From Benzoatithermus sp963720725 (GTDB lineage Bacteria; Pseudomonadota; Alphaproteobacteria; Geminicoccales; Geminicoccaceae): a stretch of 64,000 bases of DNA. The DNA is taken from the NCBI GenBank assembly GCA_963720725.1, contig CAVRGN010000001.1:372001-436000 (forward strand), read 5' to 3'. Made by a program: the position numbers and the translations under genes. The notes below the pieces were generated by a model, which saw nothing but the letters and a program-made list of their open reading frames with translations, was not told the origin of the DNA and ran no database searches. Positions 39,971 to 48,045 of this stretch are shown here, piece after piece (position 1 is the stretch's first letter; every line of letters starts with the position of its first letter).

Positions 39971-40041
39971 TCGCAGCCGGTGCCGGCACTGCTAGAGGTG
40001 GCGCCGTGAGCCGTGGAACGGCAGGAACCAGGAGCCAAGAA

Positions 40042-40305
40042 TTGAACCATCGCCATCGCAAGGTGCTGCACGCGCTGTTCGACCATCCGGTCAGCGCCAA
40101 TCTCCATGCCGGCGATGTGGAGGCGGTGCTGATCGAGCTGGGTGCGGAGCTCGAGCACACCCATCACGGCAAGCTCACCGCCCGGCTCGGCGACCACCTG
40201 CTGTCGCTGTCGCATGCCAATCACACCCTGGCGCCCGACCAAGTGCGCCAAGTGCGCAAGTTCCTGGAGGATTGCGGCGTCGATCCGGCGGTCTACCCGG
40301 CCTGA
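40042..40305 (+). CDS. Small HicA-like protein
   Basis: An 87-residue protein that resembles the HicA-like group of small double-stranded-RNA-binding-fold proteins. RKVLHALFDHP is followed by DVEAVLIELGAELEH, a short strand with LSLSHANH in place of the usual catalytic FHRPHP-like region, and QVRKFLEDCGVDP. No HicB antitoxin gene is adjacent, so a toxin role is doubtful. The TTG start at 40042 is preferred because AGGAG lies seven bases upstream and the FNR-type promoter would start transcripts near 40005; GTG 40006 would leave no leader. Probably induced at low oxygen. Confidence 0.6.
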   Translation: MNHRHRKVLHALFDHPVSANLHAGDVEAVLIELGAELEHTHHGKLTARLGDHLLSLSHANHTLAPDQVRQVRKFLEDCGVDPAVYPA

Positions 40306-40320
40306 GCCCGGCCCGGTCGG

Positions 40321-41328
40321 TCACGACAGGCCGGTCACCTTCGGCCGCAGGTCGCCGTTCTCGAACAACGAGTTGCGGATGGTGGCCAGGCGCGGCGGCT
40401 CCTCGGCCATGAATGGCAGGGGGCGACACTGGCGGATGGCCTCGATGCCCAGCCGGGCGTGGAGCAGCGCATTGCCGGCGCCTTGGCCGGCGCGGGCCGA
40501 CATCATCGCGAGCAGCCCGGCGCCGACGCTCTCGACTGCGGCGTGGGTGACCACGTCGGCCAGGCCGGCGAGTGCGGCGTTGCGGATCGAGCCCTTGAGC
40601 AGCGCCATGGTCGCGGTCGGTCCCGGCGCCATGCCATAGAGCCGGGCTACGGCGCGGAACAGGATGCTCGTGCGCCACAGGACCAGCACGCCGTCGAGCA
40701 GGCCCAGGGGGCTGAGCGCGGTGAGCAGGCCGATGTCGCGGCTGCTCTGCAGGACCAGGCGGTAGGCCTGGCGGTCGACCGGGGCCAGCACCTGGCGCTC
40801 GAACAGGCGCAGCAGCTCACCGTCGCTCATGGCATCGTGGCGCCGGGCGTTGAAGGCCTCGACGTCGGCCATCAGCCGGGGCCGGTCGGCGAACTGGGGT
40901 GTGAGCTTCGCCAGCAGCGGCTCGGCCTCGCCGTGCAGCTCGGACTCGGCGATCCGGTCGGCGCTCGCCCGCGTCTCCGCTCGCCGCGACAGCCGGCGCA
41001 TGTCCGCGATCTCGCCGGTGGCGAAGGCGGTCAGCGCGAACAGCGCCATGCCCAGGAAGACCGCGAGCGGCCAGCCCAGCAGCGGGTCGGTGGCGAGCAG
41101 GCTGGTGACGTAGTCGACCGCCTGGATCACCCCGGCGCCGAGGACGCCCAGGGTGAACAGGCCGAGCAGGCGGCCGCTCCAGCCACGCTTGCGCGGCGTC
41201 GGCGGCAGGACCTCGCCCTCGAGCCCCTCCTCGGCTTCGGCCCGGGCCTCCTCGGGAGTGACCTCGACCACCTCTGCCCCTTGCGGGTCGAGCTCGAACG
41301 GGCGCGGCGCAGGGCGGGTGGAGGTCAT
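40321..41328 (-). CDS. DUF697/TIGR01620 (YcjF-like) membrane protein
   Basis: A 335-residue protein with an acidic N-terminus (EVVEVTPEEARAEAEEGLEGE), two membrane segments near residues 57-80 and 86-105, and a DUF697 C-terminal domain. Features include FERQVLAPVDRQAYRLVLQSSRDIGLLTALSPLG and NAALAGLADVVTHAAVESVG. This is the YcjF family, nearly always beside ycjX. The E. coli pair belongs to the phage-shock regulon; the molecular role is unclear. ATG overlaps the ycjX stop (ATGA), so the two are coupled. The family's pairing with a P-loop partner suggests a membrane-bound GTPase/ATPase complex. Confidence 0.9.
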   Translation of the reverse strand: MTSTRPAPRPFELDPQGAEVVEVTPEEARAEAEEGLEGEVLPPTPRKRGWSGRLLGLFTLGVLGAGVIQAVDYVTSLLATDPLLGWPLAVFLGMALFALTAFATGEIADMRRLSRRAETRASADRIAESELHGEAEPLLAKLTPQFADRPRLMADVEAFNARRHDAMSDGELLRLFERQVLAPVDRQAYRLVLQSSRDIGLLTALSPLGLLDGVLVLWRTSILFRAVARLYGMAPGPTATMALLKGSIRNAALAGLADVVTHAAVESVGAGLLAMMSARAGQGAGNALLHARLGIEAIRQCRPLPFMAEEPPRLATIRNSLFENGDLRPKVTGLS

Positions 41329-42725
41329 GCGAGCTTGTCCCCGATCAGGAACTGCAGCGCCTGGTCGAGGCGGATCTGCTGGCCGGCGGTCGACGGCACC
41401 AGGCGCCGGGGTGCGAACTCCTTGAAGCGGAAGCGGCCGCTGGTCCAGTCGTCGGCCTCCGGCAGGTCCGGTGGGATCTCGCCCGGGAACAGGACGGTTT
41501 CGCGGTCGTCGTCCTTGAGGCGGCCGCGCACGCACGACAGCACCTGCCCGTGATGCTCGGTCCGCACCACGTCGGTGCAGCGCAGGGAGGCCAGGGTCAT
41601 CACTTCGGTGGAGATGCCCTCGAAGCGCGGAGTGCGGGCGGCCGGCCGGATCATCAGCTCCAGCAGCTGCTTGAGCGCAGGATGCTGGTTCGGCGCCACA
41701 TGGTCGGCCTTGCTGACCGCGAACAGCAGCCGGTCGATGCGCGGCGCGAACAGGCGCGCCAGCAGGCCGCCGCCGCCATAGCGGAAGCTCTTGAGGATCA
41801 GCGCCAGCGACTCCTGGGTATCGGCGAAATGGGCGGGGCCGTTGTTGAGGGCACCCAGCAGGTCGACCAGCACGACCTGGCGGTCGAAGCGGCTGAAATG
41901 GTCCTCGTAGAAGCTGCGCACCACCTGCTCGCGGTAGCGCTCGAACCGCTCGGCCATGCGCGCGCGATTGGTGCGGGGGCGCGGCTCTCCCGGCGGCAGG
42001 GGGCAGAACCGCAGCAGTGCCGAGCCCTCCAGGTCGCCCGGGTTGGTGAATCGTCCGGGCTGAACCCGGCTCAGGCCGAGCACCTTGTGGCAGTGGACGA
42101 GGTAGCGGCGATAGGCCTCCGAGACGGCGGCGATCGCCGCATCGTTCTCCGGCCCGTCGGCGTCGAACTCGGCCAGGCATTCGCGCCAGCCGGACGCGGC
42201 CGCGGCGCGCAGCGGCTGCTCGGCCAGGGACAGCGCCTCATGGGAGAACTGGGCATAGCTCTGCTCCAGCAGCGGCAGGTCGAGCAACCATTCGCCCGGA
42301 TAGTCGATGATCTCCACGGTGAGATGTTGGACCGGCTGGATCTGGCGCAGCACCAGGCTCTGGGTGCGATAGGCAAGCTCCAGCCGGAGCGAGGTCAGCT
42401 TCTCCGTGGCCTTGGGCCAGCGCGGCGGCTGGGCGACGAGATCGGCGTGGAAGCGGGCGTAGGGGAAGCGGTCGGGCCGGTGCTCGCCTTCCAGCCGCGC
42501 GCCGAGATAGCGGCCGTCGTGGACCGGCTGCAGGAACGGCAGGCCATTGCCGTCGAGGAGATGGCTGACGGCACTGGTGATGAACACCGTCTTGCCGCTG
42601 CGGCTGAGGCCGGTGACCGCCAGCCGCAGATGACGATCCATCGCCCGCTCGGACAGGATCCCGAGCTCGTCCCAGACGTCGCCCAGAACCCGCACCGGGT
42701 TGAGGAAATTGGACAAGGTCGCCAC
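41325..42725 (-). CDS. ycjX: YcjX family P-loop NTPase
   Basis: A 466-residue protein of the YcjX (DUF463) family. Walker A is GLSRSGKTVFITS near residue 40 and the Walker B-like region is VEIIDYPGEWLLDLPLL. Other family features are the ARLEGEHRPDRFPYARF segment, VVLVDLLGALNNGP and AVSKADHVAPNQHP, which corresponds to the NKxD-like base-recognition site. It works with the DUF697 protein encoded immediately downstream. The ubiA stop is three bases upstream-adjacent on the same strand, placing ubiA after rather than before it in transcription. Confidence 0.92.
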   Translation of the reverse strand: MATLSNFLNPVRVLGDVWDELGILSERAMDRHLRLAVTGLSRSGKTVFITSAVSHLLDGNGLPFLQPVHDGRYLGARLEGEHRPDRFPYARFHADLVAQPPRWPKATEKLTSLRLELAYRTQSLVLRQIQPVQHLTVEIIDYPGEWLLDLPLLEQSYAQFSHEALSLAEQPLRAAAASGWRECLAEFDADGPENDAAIAAVSEAYRRYLVHCHKVLGLSRVQPGRFTNPGDLEGSALLRFCPLPPGEPRPRTNRARMAERFERYREQVVRSFYEDHFSRFDRQVVLVDLLGALNNGPAHFADTQESLALILKSFRYGGGGLLARLFAPRIDRLLFAVSKADHVAPNQHPALKQLLELMIRPAARTPRFEGISTEVMTLASLRCTDVVRTEHHGQVLSCVRGRLKDDDRETVLFPGEIPPDLPEADDWTSGRFRFKEFAPRRLVPSTAGQQIRLDQALQFLIGDKLA

Positions 42726-42728
42726 GCG

Positions 42729-43646
42729 TCAGACCAGCGAGCCGATAAGCAATGCAAGGAAGATGGCAAGTCCGACGTCGCGGTTGGCGCGGAAGCGCTG
42801 CAGGCAGTCGCCGGCGTCGCCCAGGCGAAGGCCGCGCACCTGGCGCAGCAGCAGCCAGGCGATCGCCGGCAGCGCCAGGACGAACAGGATCCCCTTGCCC
42901 GCGAGAATGCCGGCCATCGCCAGCAGCGCCAGCGCCGCGCCGTAGAAGCCAACCAGCCAACCGGGCGTGGCGTCGCCCAGCAGCAGTGCGGTCGAGCGGA
43001 CCCCGATCAGCGCATCGTCCTCCTTGTCCTGGTGGGCGTAGATGGTGTCGTAGCCCAGGGTCCAGAAGAAGCCCGCGGCATAGAGCGTCAGCGCCGCGGC
43101 GTCGAGTGTACCGGTAGCCGCCGTGTAGCCGACGAGCGCGCCCCAATTGAAGGTGATTCCCAAGAACGCCTGGGGCCAGTAGGTGAAGCGCTTCATGAAC
43201 GGGTAGAGGATGACCAGAGGCACGCTCGCGACGGCGACCAGGGCCGCGGTGCGGTTCAGCGCCGCCAGCACGCACAGGCCGACCAGCGACTGCGCGGCCA
43301 CGAACAGCACGGCCTCGCGCGGACCGATGCGGCCGGAGGCGAGCGGCCGGTTGCGGGTGCGCGCCACCCGTCGGTCGAACTCGCGGTCGGCGAGGTCGTT
43401 GATCGTGCAGCCGGCGCCGCGCATCGCCACTGCGCCCAGGGCGAACAGCAGCATCAGCAGAGGGTCGGGCAGGCCACCGGCCAGCGCCTGGCCCCACCAG
43501 CAGGGCAGGAGCAGGAGCCAGGTGCCGATCGGGCGGTCCCAGCGAGCGAGGGTCGCGAAGTCGCGCCAGCGGCCGGGCAGCCGCTCGACCCAGCCGGACT
43601 GCCGGTCGGCGATCGCGCTGCGGAGCTCGCTTCCAGGGCCTGGCAT
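42729..43646 (-). CDS. ubiA: 4-hydroxybenzoate polyprenyltransferase UbiA
   Basis: A 305-residue membrane enzyme that attaches a polyprenyl chain to 4-hydroxybenzoate, the first committed step to ubiquinone. Both Mg-diphosphate motifs are visible: NDLADREFDRRVARTRNRPLAS and DTIYAHQDKEDDALIGVRS (split by many helices). The N-terminal RWDRPIGTWLLLLPCWWGQAL is also typical of UbiA. ATG 43646 is chosen by alignment to the family. It is divergent from rsmE across 48 bases and transcribed just ahead of ycjX (three-base gap). Confidence 0.94.
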   Translation of the reverse strand: MPGPGSELRSAIADRQSGWVERLPGRWRDFATLARWDRPIGTWLLLLPCWWGQALAGGLPDPLLMLLFALGAVAMRGAGCTINDLADREFDRRVARTRNRPLASGRIGPREAVLFVAAQSLVGLCVLAALNRTAALVAVASVPLVILYPFMKRFTYWPQAFLGITFNWGALVGYTAATGTLDAAALTLYAAGFFWTLGYDTIYAHQDKEDDALIGVRSTALLLGDATPGWLVGFYGAALALLAMAGILAGKGILFVLALPAIAWLLLRQVRGLRLGDAGDCLQRFRANRDVGLAIFLALLIGSLV

Positions 43647-43694
43647 GGCGCGATCTCTAGCCGTCGCAGGGCGGCGGGTAAAGGCGAGGCGGCC

Positions 43695-44426
43695 ATGAGC
43701 ACGCCCAGGCTGCATCTGGACCAGTCCCTGGCACCGGGCGTGGCACTCTCGCTCGAGGGGGAGCGGGTCCACTATCTGCGCAACGTGCTGCGGCTGCGGG
43801 AGGGAGCCGAGGTGCGGCCGTTCAACGCCGAGGACGGCGAATGGCGCGCGCGGATCGCCGTCGCGGGCAGGCATCGGCTGGAGCTGGTGCTCGACCGGCG
43901 GCTGCGCGAGCCCAGCCCGGAACCGGGCCCTACGCTGGCGTTCGCGCCGATCCGCCGCAACCGGCTGGAATGGTTGGTGGAAAAGGCGGTGGAGCTGGGC
44001 GCCGCAGCGCTGGTGCCAGTGCTGACCAGGCGCACCGTGGTCCGCCCGGAGAACTCCGACCGGCTGGCGGCGATCGCGGTCGAGGCGGCGGAGCAGTGCG
44101 AGCGCCTGAGCGTGCCGACGATCGCGGCGCCGGTTCCTCTGGCGCAGTGGCTGGCGAGCAGTGCCGCGCCGCGGATCCTTTTCGCCGAGGAGCGTGGTGG
44201 CGGCGAACCGGTGCTCGCGGCCATGCGGCGGAGCCCTGGTGCCGTGATCCTGGTCGGACCGGAAGGCGGCTTTGCCGAGGACGAGTTGGCCCTGCTCCAT
44301 GCCGCACCGGAGGCGGCGGCCGTCAGCCTGGGCCGTCTGATCCTGCGCGCGGAAACGGCCGCGCTCCATGCCCTGGTTGCTTGGCAGCTGGCCCAAACCG
44401 ATGCGACACCGGAGCACCGCGCTTGA
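43695..44426 (+). CDS. rsmE: 16S rRNA m3U1498 methyltransferase RsmE
   Basis: A 243-residue SPOUT-class methyltransferase that methylates U1498 of 16S rRNA using S-adenosylmethionine. Family features are an N-terminal PUA-like domain (VHYLRNVLRLREGAEVRPFN), RNRLEWLVEKAVELGAAALVPVLTRRTVV, EAAEQCERLSVP and the knot LVGPEGGFAEDELAL with LGRLILRAETAALHAL. All key segments are intact. ATG 43695 lies in GAGGCGGCCATG. It is divergent from ubiA, an arrangement often seen in alphaproteobacteria. Confidence 0.95.
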   Translation: MSTPRLHLDQSLAPGVALSLEGERVHYLRNVLRLREGAEVRPFNAEDGEWRARIAVAGRHRLELVLDRRLREPSPEPGPTLAFAPIRRNRLEWLVEKAVELGAAALVPVLTRRTVVRPENSDRLAAIAVEAAEQCERLSVPTIAAPVPLAQWLASSAAPRILFAEERGGGEPVLAAMRRSPGAVILVGPEGGFAEDELALLHAAPEAAAVSLGRLILRAETAALHALVAWQLAQTDATPEHRA

Positions 44427-44511
44427 CCGACGCCGATGCTGGCCCATGCTATACCGCACCGCGGCAATGGCAGACGGCCCGAGCGGGGCAGGAGAGCGCG
44501 GCGGTGGACGA

Positions 44512-45552
44512 ATGGCGCATGCGGTCGATCGAGCCAGTGCCGAGCAACCCCCTGCCGGGGACCCCGCCCGCGTGATCGGTCGCAACCCGCGCCTGCCGTC
44601 GCGACGACGGCGACGCCCGCCGGTGGCGTTGATCCGGCCGGCGGCCGAATTGGTGCTGCGCCTCCATGACGGACGGCGCATGGGGGTCGCGGAATTCGGC
44701 CGGCGCACGATTCTCCCGGTGATCTACATGCATGGCTTCATCGGCAGCCGCCTGGAGCCTGGTGCCGGGGCCATCACCGACATCAACGTCATTTCCTTCG
44801 ACCGCCCCGGCTACGGCGGCACCGACCTGCAACGGCTGCCATCCTTGCGGGCCTGGGGCGCCGACGTGGCGGAGGCGCTGGTGCAGCTTGGCGTCGCCCA
44901 GTGCCTCGTCGTGGGAGTTTCGACCGGCGCGCCCTATGCGTTGGCGGTGGCCGCCGCGCTCGGCGACCGGGCGCGGCGCGTGGTCCTGGCCGGCGGCATC
45001 GCGGGACCGGAGGTGCTGGAGACGGCGGGTGGCACGGCGCTGGTACTGTCGATGCTCGGCCGCGGCGGCAGCCGTACCGGCCGCTTCGTCCACCGGCTGC
45101 TCAAGATCGCGCGGGCGACGCGGCTCGACCGGCGTCTGATGGCGCGGATCGTGGCCGGCGAGCGCGAGGCGCTGGAACGCCAGGGCCTGTCCACCGAGGT
45201 GCTGCACGCGCGCCTGCTGCAGTCGTTCCGGACCGGCAACCGGCGCGGTCTGCGTGGAGCGCTGGCCGACGCAAGGCTGGTCGCCCAGCCCTGGGACTTC
45301 CAGCTGGCCGAAGTGCGGACGGAGGTGGAACTGCTGCACGGAACCGACGACCAGGTCGTGCCGCCGGCACACGCGCATTGGTATGCCGCACACCTGCCGC
45401 GCGCCCGTCTGGCCATGTCACCGGGCGAACTGCACCTCTCCATGTGCTTCCGCAGCGCCGGGCGGATCCAGGAGAGCTGCCGCGAACTCGGCACGGGGCC
45501 GGGGCATGCGGCCCGGGCGGACGTGCTGCTGGCCGAGGCCAACTCCTTCTGA
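44512..45552 (+). CDS. Alpha/beta hydrolase
   Basis: A hydrolase of about 346 residues with the standard fold. VIYMHGFIGSRLEP forms the oxyanion region, FDRPGYGGTD follows, and the nucleophile elbow is VVGVSTGAPYAL (Ser in GVSTG). The acid is in LLHGTDDQVVP and the His in SPGELHLSM. The substrate is unknown. The start is uncertain: ATG 44512 has GGTGGA just upstream, ATG 44467 would add 15 residues, and the N-terminal 40 residues are basic and low in conservation. It follows rsmE by 85 bases and ends three bases before a convergent small gene. Confidence 0.85.
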   Translation: MAHAVDRASAEQPPAGDPARVIGRNPRLPSRRRRRPPVALIRPAAELVLRLHDGRRMGVAEFGRRTILPVIYMHGFIGSRLEPGAGAITDINVISFDRPGYGGTDLQRLPSLRAWGADVAEALVQLGVAQCLVVGVSTGAPYALAVAAALGDRARRVVLAGGIAGPEVLETAGGTALVLSMLGRGGSRTGRFVHRLLKIARATRLDRRLMARIVAGEREALERQGLSTEVLHARLLQSFRTGNRRGLRGALADARLVAQPWDFQLAEVRTEVELLHGTDDQVVPPAHAHWYAAHLPRARLAMSPGELHLSMCFRSAGRIQESCRELGTGPGHAARADVLLAEANSF

Positions 45553-45555
45553 GCG

Positions 45556-45834
45556 TCAGCACGCCTTGGTCGTGTCGGCCTGGCACTCGTTGAAGCGGAA
45601 CGCCGCGAATTCGTCCGGGCGCATCGCGTCGAAGACCCGCTGGTCCTCGCAATGCGCCTTGGCCATCACCAGCCGCTTGCCGTCGACGTCGCGCTCGACG
45701 ACGTGGCTGAGAAAGGCGACCTTGCAGCCTACCGCCAGGTCGATCTCCATCGCCAAGTCCGACTCCCAGTCCGATTGGGCCCTGACGGAAGTCGCCGCCA
45801 TTGCCAGGATCACGACGAGCACCAACCGCTTCAT
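45556..45834 (-). CDS. Small secreted cysteine-containing protein under an FNR-type site
   Basis: A 92-residue protein with a clear signal peptide (MKRLVLVVILAMAATSVRAQ) and four cysteines in the mature part (VGCKV, AHCED, NECQA and the C-terminal KAC). These probably form two disulfides. I do not recognise the family. An FNR/FixK-type palindrome is centred 62 bases upstream of the ATG with TACCTT at the matching -10 position. That predicts a leader of about 21 bases and induction at low oxygen. It follows the SIMPL-domain gene on the same strand. Confidence 0.75.
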   Translation of the reverse strand: MKRLVLVVILAMAATSVRAQSDWESDLAMEIDLAVGCKVAFLSHVVERDVDGKRLVMAKAHCEDQRVFDAMRPDEFAAFRFNECQADTTKAC

Positions 45835-45889
45835 GCCACCAGCCTTCGCTGCCATCGGGGCAAGGTAGGCCAAGCGGGCGAGGTTCGCC

Positions 45890-45903
45890 TTGATCCAGAT
45901 CAA
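45890..45903 (-). promoter_or_regulatory. FNR/FixK-type box upstream of small secreted protein
   Basis: The palindrome TTGAT-CCAG-ATCAA is identical, spacer included, to the site at 39957-39970. On the minus strand TACCTT (45867-45862) is correctly placed as the -10 for class II activation, with transcription from about 45855. Confidence 0.62.
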
Positions 45904-45908
45904 GAGAA

Positions 45909-46649
45909 TCAGTCGGCCAGAAAGTACTCGACCGTCGAGACCACGCGCAGGCGCTTGGCGATCTGGTTGGGCTCCATGAGCCCGGGCGCCTCGTCGCGCG
46001 CCAGGATCTGGAACACGCCCTGGTTGGCGCTGCGGATCCCGCCCAGGGCACTGCCCGAGTCCTTGGCGAACTGCTCGGCGCTGGCTCGGGCGTTGCGGGT
46101 CGCCTCGGCCACCATCTCGGGCTTGGCCGCGTTGAGGCCAGTGAACAGGTAGACCGGCCCGCCGGCCGGGCCGCCCTCGCTGGAGAGCACCACGCCCGCC
46201 GAGACCAGTTCGCCCACGCGCTGCGCCAGGGCGGCCACGGCGTCGACGTCGGTCGCGCGCACCACCAGGGTCTCGGCCATCACGAAGCGGGCCTCGACGG
46301 GACCGCTGCGGTAGATCTGCGCCAGCGCATCGGTGACCTCGAAGCCCGCGACGGTCAGGGTGGCGTCGCCCAGCGCTCCGTCCTCGACGAATTTGCGCAC
46401 CGCCGCCTCGTCGGCCACGATCTTCGCCCGCACCTCCCCCAACTCGTTGCCCGTGGCGACGAAGCGGAGCGGCCAGAGGGCGAGATCGGCACGGACATCG
46501 CGCTCGGCCAACCCCTTGACCGTCACCGAGCGCGCGCCCATTCGGGATTCGACGAACCCCTGGCCCACGAACCAGCCGCCCACGGCGAGGCCGCCCGCGA
46601 TCGCGAGCGCCGCCAGGAGCCGGACCACGCCGCCGCCCGCGCCGGTCAT
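45909..46649 (-). CDS. SIMPL (DUF541) domain protein
   Basis: A 246-residue exported or anchored SIMPL-domain protein, the family of E. coli YggE. An N-terminal hydrophobic segment (LLAALAIAGGLAVGGWFVGQGF) is followed by the typical start of the domain, RSVTVKGLAERDVRADLALWPL. LTVAGFEVTDALAQIYRSG and the closing NARASAEQFAKDSGSALGGI and LRVVSTVEYFLAD segments follow. The family is linked to envelope stress without a known reaction. Its ATG overlaps the suhB stop (ATGA), making it the last member of the fba-thiE-suhB operon. Confidence 0.92.
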   Translation of the reverse strand: MTGAGGGVVRLLAALAIAGGLAVGGWFVGQGFVESRMGARSVTVKGLAERDVRADLALWPLRFVATGNELGEVRAKIVADEAAVRKFVEDGALGDATLTVAGFEVTDALAQIYRSGPVEARFVMAETLVVRATDVDAVAALAQRVGELVSAGVVLSSEGGPAGGPVYLFTGLNAAKPEMVAEATRNARASAEQFAKDSGSALGGIRSANQGVFQILARDEAPGLMEPNQIAKRLRVVSTVEYFLAD

Positions 46650-47449
46650 GGTGTCGGAGTGGCCTCGAGCAGGGTGGCGCGCAGCTTGTCGTAGATCTCG
46701 GGATTGCCGGCCACGACGGTGCCCTCGGCGAACAGCTCGTCATCCCCTTCGAGCCGGCCGACGCGCCCGCCCGCCTCGCGGACCAGCAGCACCCCGGCGG
46801 CGATATCCCAGATCTTGGTGCCGTGTTCCCAATAGCCGTCCTGCCGACCGGCCGCGACATAGGCCATGTCCAGCGAGGCCACCCCCAGCCGGCGCAGACC
46901 GCCGCACTCGTCGGCGACGCGGTCCATCTGGCGGGTGAAGCCGAGCTCGCGGCCCTTCCAGTTCTGGATTGGCAGGCCGCAGCCGATCAGCGCCATGCGC
47001 ATGTCGCTGCGCCGCGAGACCCGCAGGCGGCGGTCGTTGAGGTAGGCGCCGTGGCCGCGCTCGGCGCTGAACAGCTCGTTGCGCAAGGGATCGAACACGA
47101 TGCCCGCGGTCAGCTCGCCATGCTGCTCGAGCGCGATCGAGATCGCCCAGTGCGGCAGGCCGTGCAGGAAGTTGGTGGTGCCGTCGAGCGGGTCGACGAT
47201 CCAGCGATTGTGCGGCGAGCGGCCGGCTTCGACGCCGCTCTCCTCCATGATGAAGCCGTAGTCGGGGCGGCCCCGCTTCAGCTCCTCCTTGATCACCTGC
47301 TCGGCGCGGCGGTCGGCGGCGGAGACGAAGTCGCCCGGCCCCTTGATCGAAACCTGGAGCTGCTCGACCTCGCCGAAGTCGCGGGCGAGCAGGCGCGCCG
47401 CCCGGGTGGCGGCGCGGATCATGATCTCGAGGCTGGCGGAACGGGCCAT
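46646..47449 (-). CDS. suhB: Inositol monophosphatase family protein (SuhB)
   Basis: A 267-residue Mg-dependent phosphatase of the inositol monophosphatase family. The metal-binding motifs are EESGVEAG, WIVDPLDGTTNFLHGLPHWAIS and, towards the C-terminus, GTKIWDIAAGVLLVREAGG, all intact. In E. coli SuhB also joins the rRNA antitermination complex. Alphaproteobacterial genomes commonly carry it with fba and a thiE-like gene, as here. Its ATG overlaps the thiE-like stop by one base (TGATG) and its stop overlaps the SIMPL gene start. Confidence 0.94.
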   Translation of the reverse strand: MARSASLEIMIRAATRAARLLARDFGEVEQLQVSIKGPGDFVSAADRRAEQVIKEELKRGRPDYGFIMEESGVEAGRSPHNRWIVDPLDGTTNFLHGLPHWAISIALEQHGELTAGIVFDPLRNELFSAERGHGAYLNDRRLRVSRRSDMRMALIGCGLPIQNWKGRELGFTRQMDRVADECGGLRRLGVASLDMAYVAAGRQDGYWEHGTKIWDIAAGVLLVREAGGRVGRLEGDDELFAEGTVVAGNPEIYDKLRATLLEATPTP

Positions 47450-48045
47450 CAGTGACTGCCATGGATGCGAACGGCCTGCGCCAGACTGGCGTCGGCCTCC
47501 GAGGTGGCGAGGAAATCCGCACCCGCATCCGCCATTGCCGCCGCCGTCTCGGGCGAGTAGCGGCCGGCAGCGGCGCAGGGCAGCACGAACAGCTCACGCC
47601 ACCACGCCACGAGATCGGTGACCGCACCCGGCGGAGCCAGGTCGAGGGAGCCGAACAGCACATAGTCGGCACCCGCCTCGCCCGCAACCATGGCGGCGTG
47701 GCGCGACAGGCCGCAGTCGACGCCGATCAGCGCGTCGCGGCCCAGCGTCTGGCGGGCGCGGGCCACCTCCTCGGCAGCGGCGAGGTGCGCACCGTCGACC
47801 TCGACGCGGCTCGCCGCTGCCGGAGCGCCCCGCACCAGGAGCGGCAGCCGGTGGCGGCGGCGGACCTCGCCTGCCACGTCGTCGATGGCGGCCTGCGGCA
47901 GCACCATGGCGGCGACGCAGCCGGTAGCCAACAGCTCCGGCGTCGGCACGGCGAAGAGCAGGAGGCGGGTTGCCGCTTCGCCCGGATCGAGCCAGGGGCC
48001 ATCCGCGGCTTCTGCCGCGGCGGCTCCCCGGCGGGCTCGGCTCAC
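47449..48045 (-). CDS. Thiamine phosphate synthase-like TIM-barrel protein
   Basis: A 198-residue protein resembling ThiE/TenI but divergent: the strands LLLFAVPTPELL, IGVDCGLSRHAAMVAGEAGADYVLFGSLD and FVLPCAAAGRYSPETAAAMADAGADFLAT follow the barrel order. The Gly-rich phosphate loop and the Lys/Arg residues that bind the pyrimidine diphosphate in true ThiE are weak. A genuine thiamine role is therefore unproven. GTG 48045 overlaps the fba stop (GTGA). Family members in this position are often annotated thiE by context alone. Confidence 0.75.
   Translation of the reverse strand: MSRARRGAAAAEAADGPWLDPGEAATRLLLFAVPTPELLATGCVAAMVLPQAAIDDVAGEVRRRHRLPLLVRGAPAAASRVEVDGAHLAAAEEVARARQTLGRDALIGVDCGLSRHAAMVAGEAGADYVLFGSLDLAPPGAVTDLVAWWRELFVLPCAAAGRYSPETAAAMADAGADFLATSEADASLAQAVRIHGSH

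Noticed and set aside
40042..40305. Toxin-antitoxin module.
   Set aside because: There is no antitoxin gene on either side, and the usual catalytic His context is altered.
41550..44426. 958-codon plus-strand frame ending in RsmE.
   Set aside because: Only the part from ATG 43695 is RsmE; the remainder lies opposite ycjX and ubiA and has no family features.
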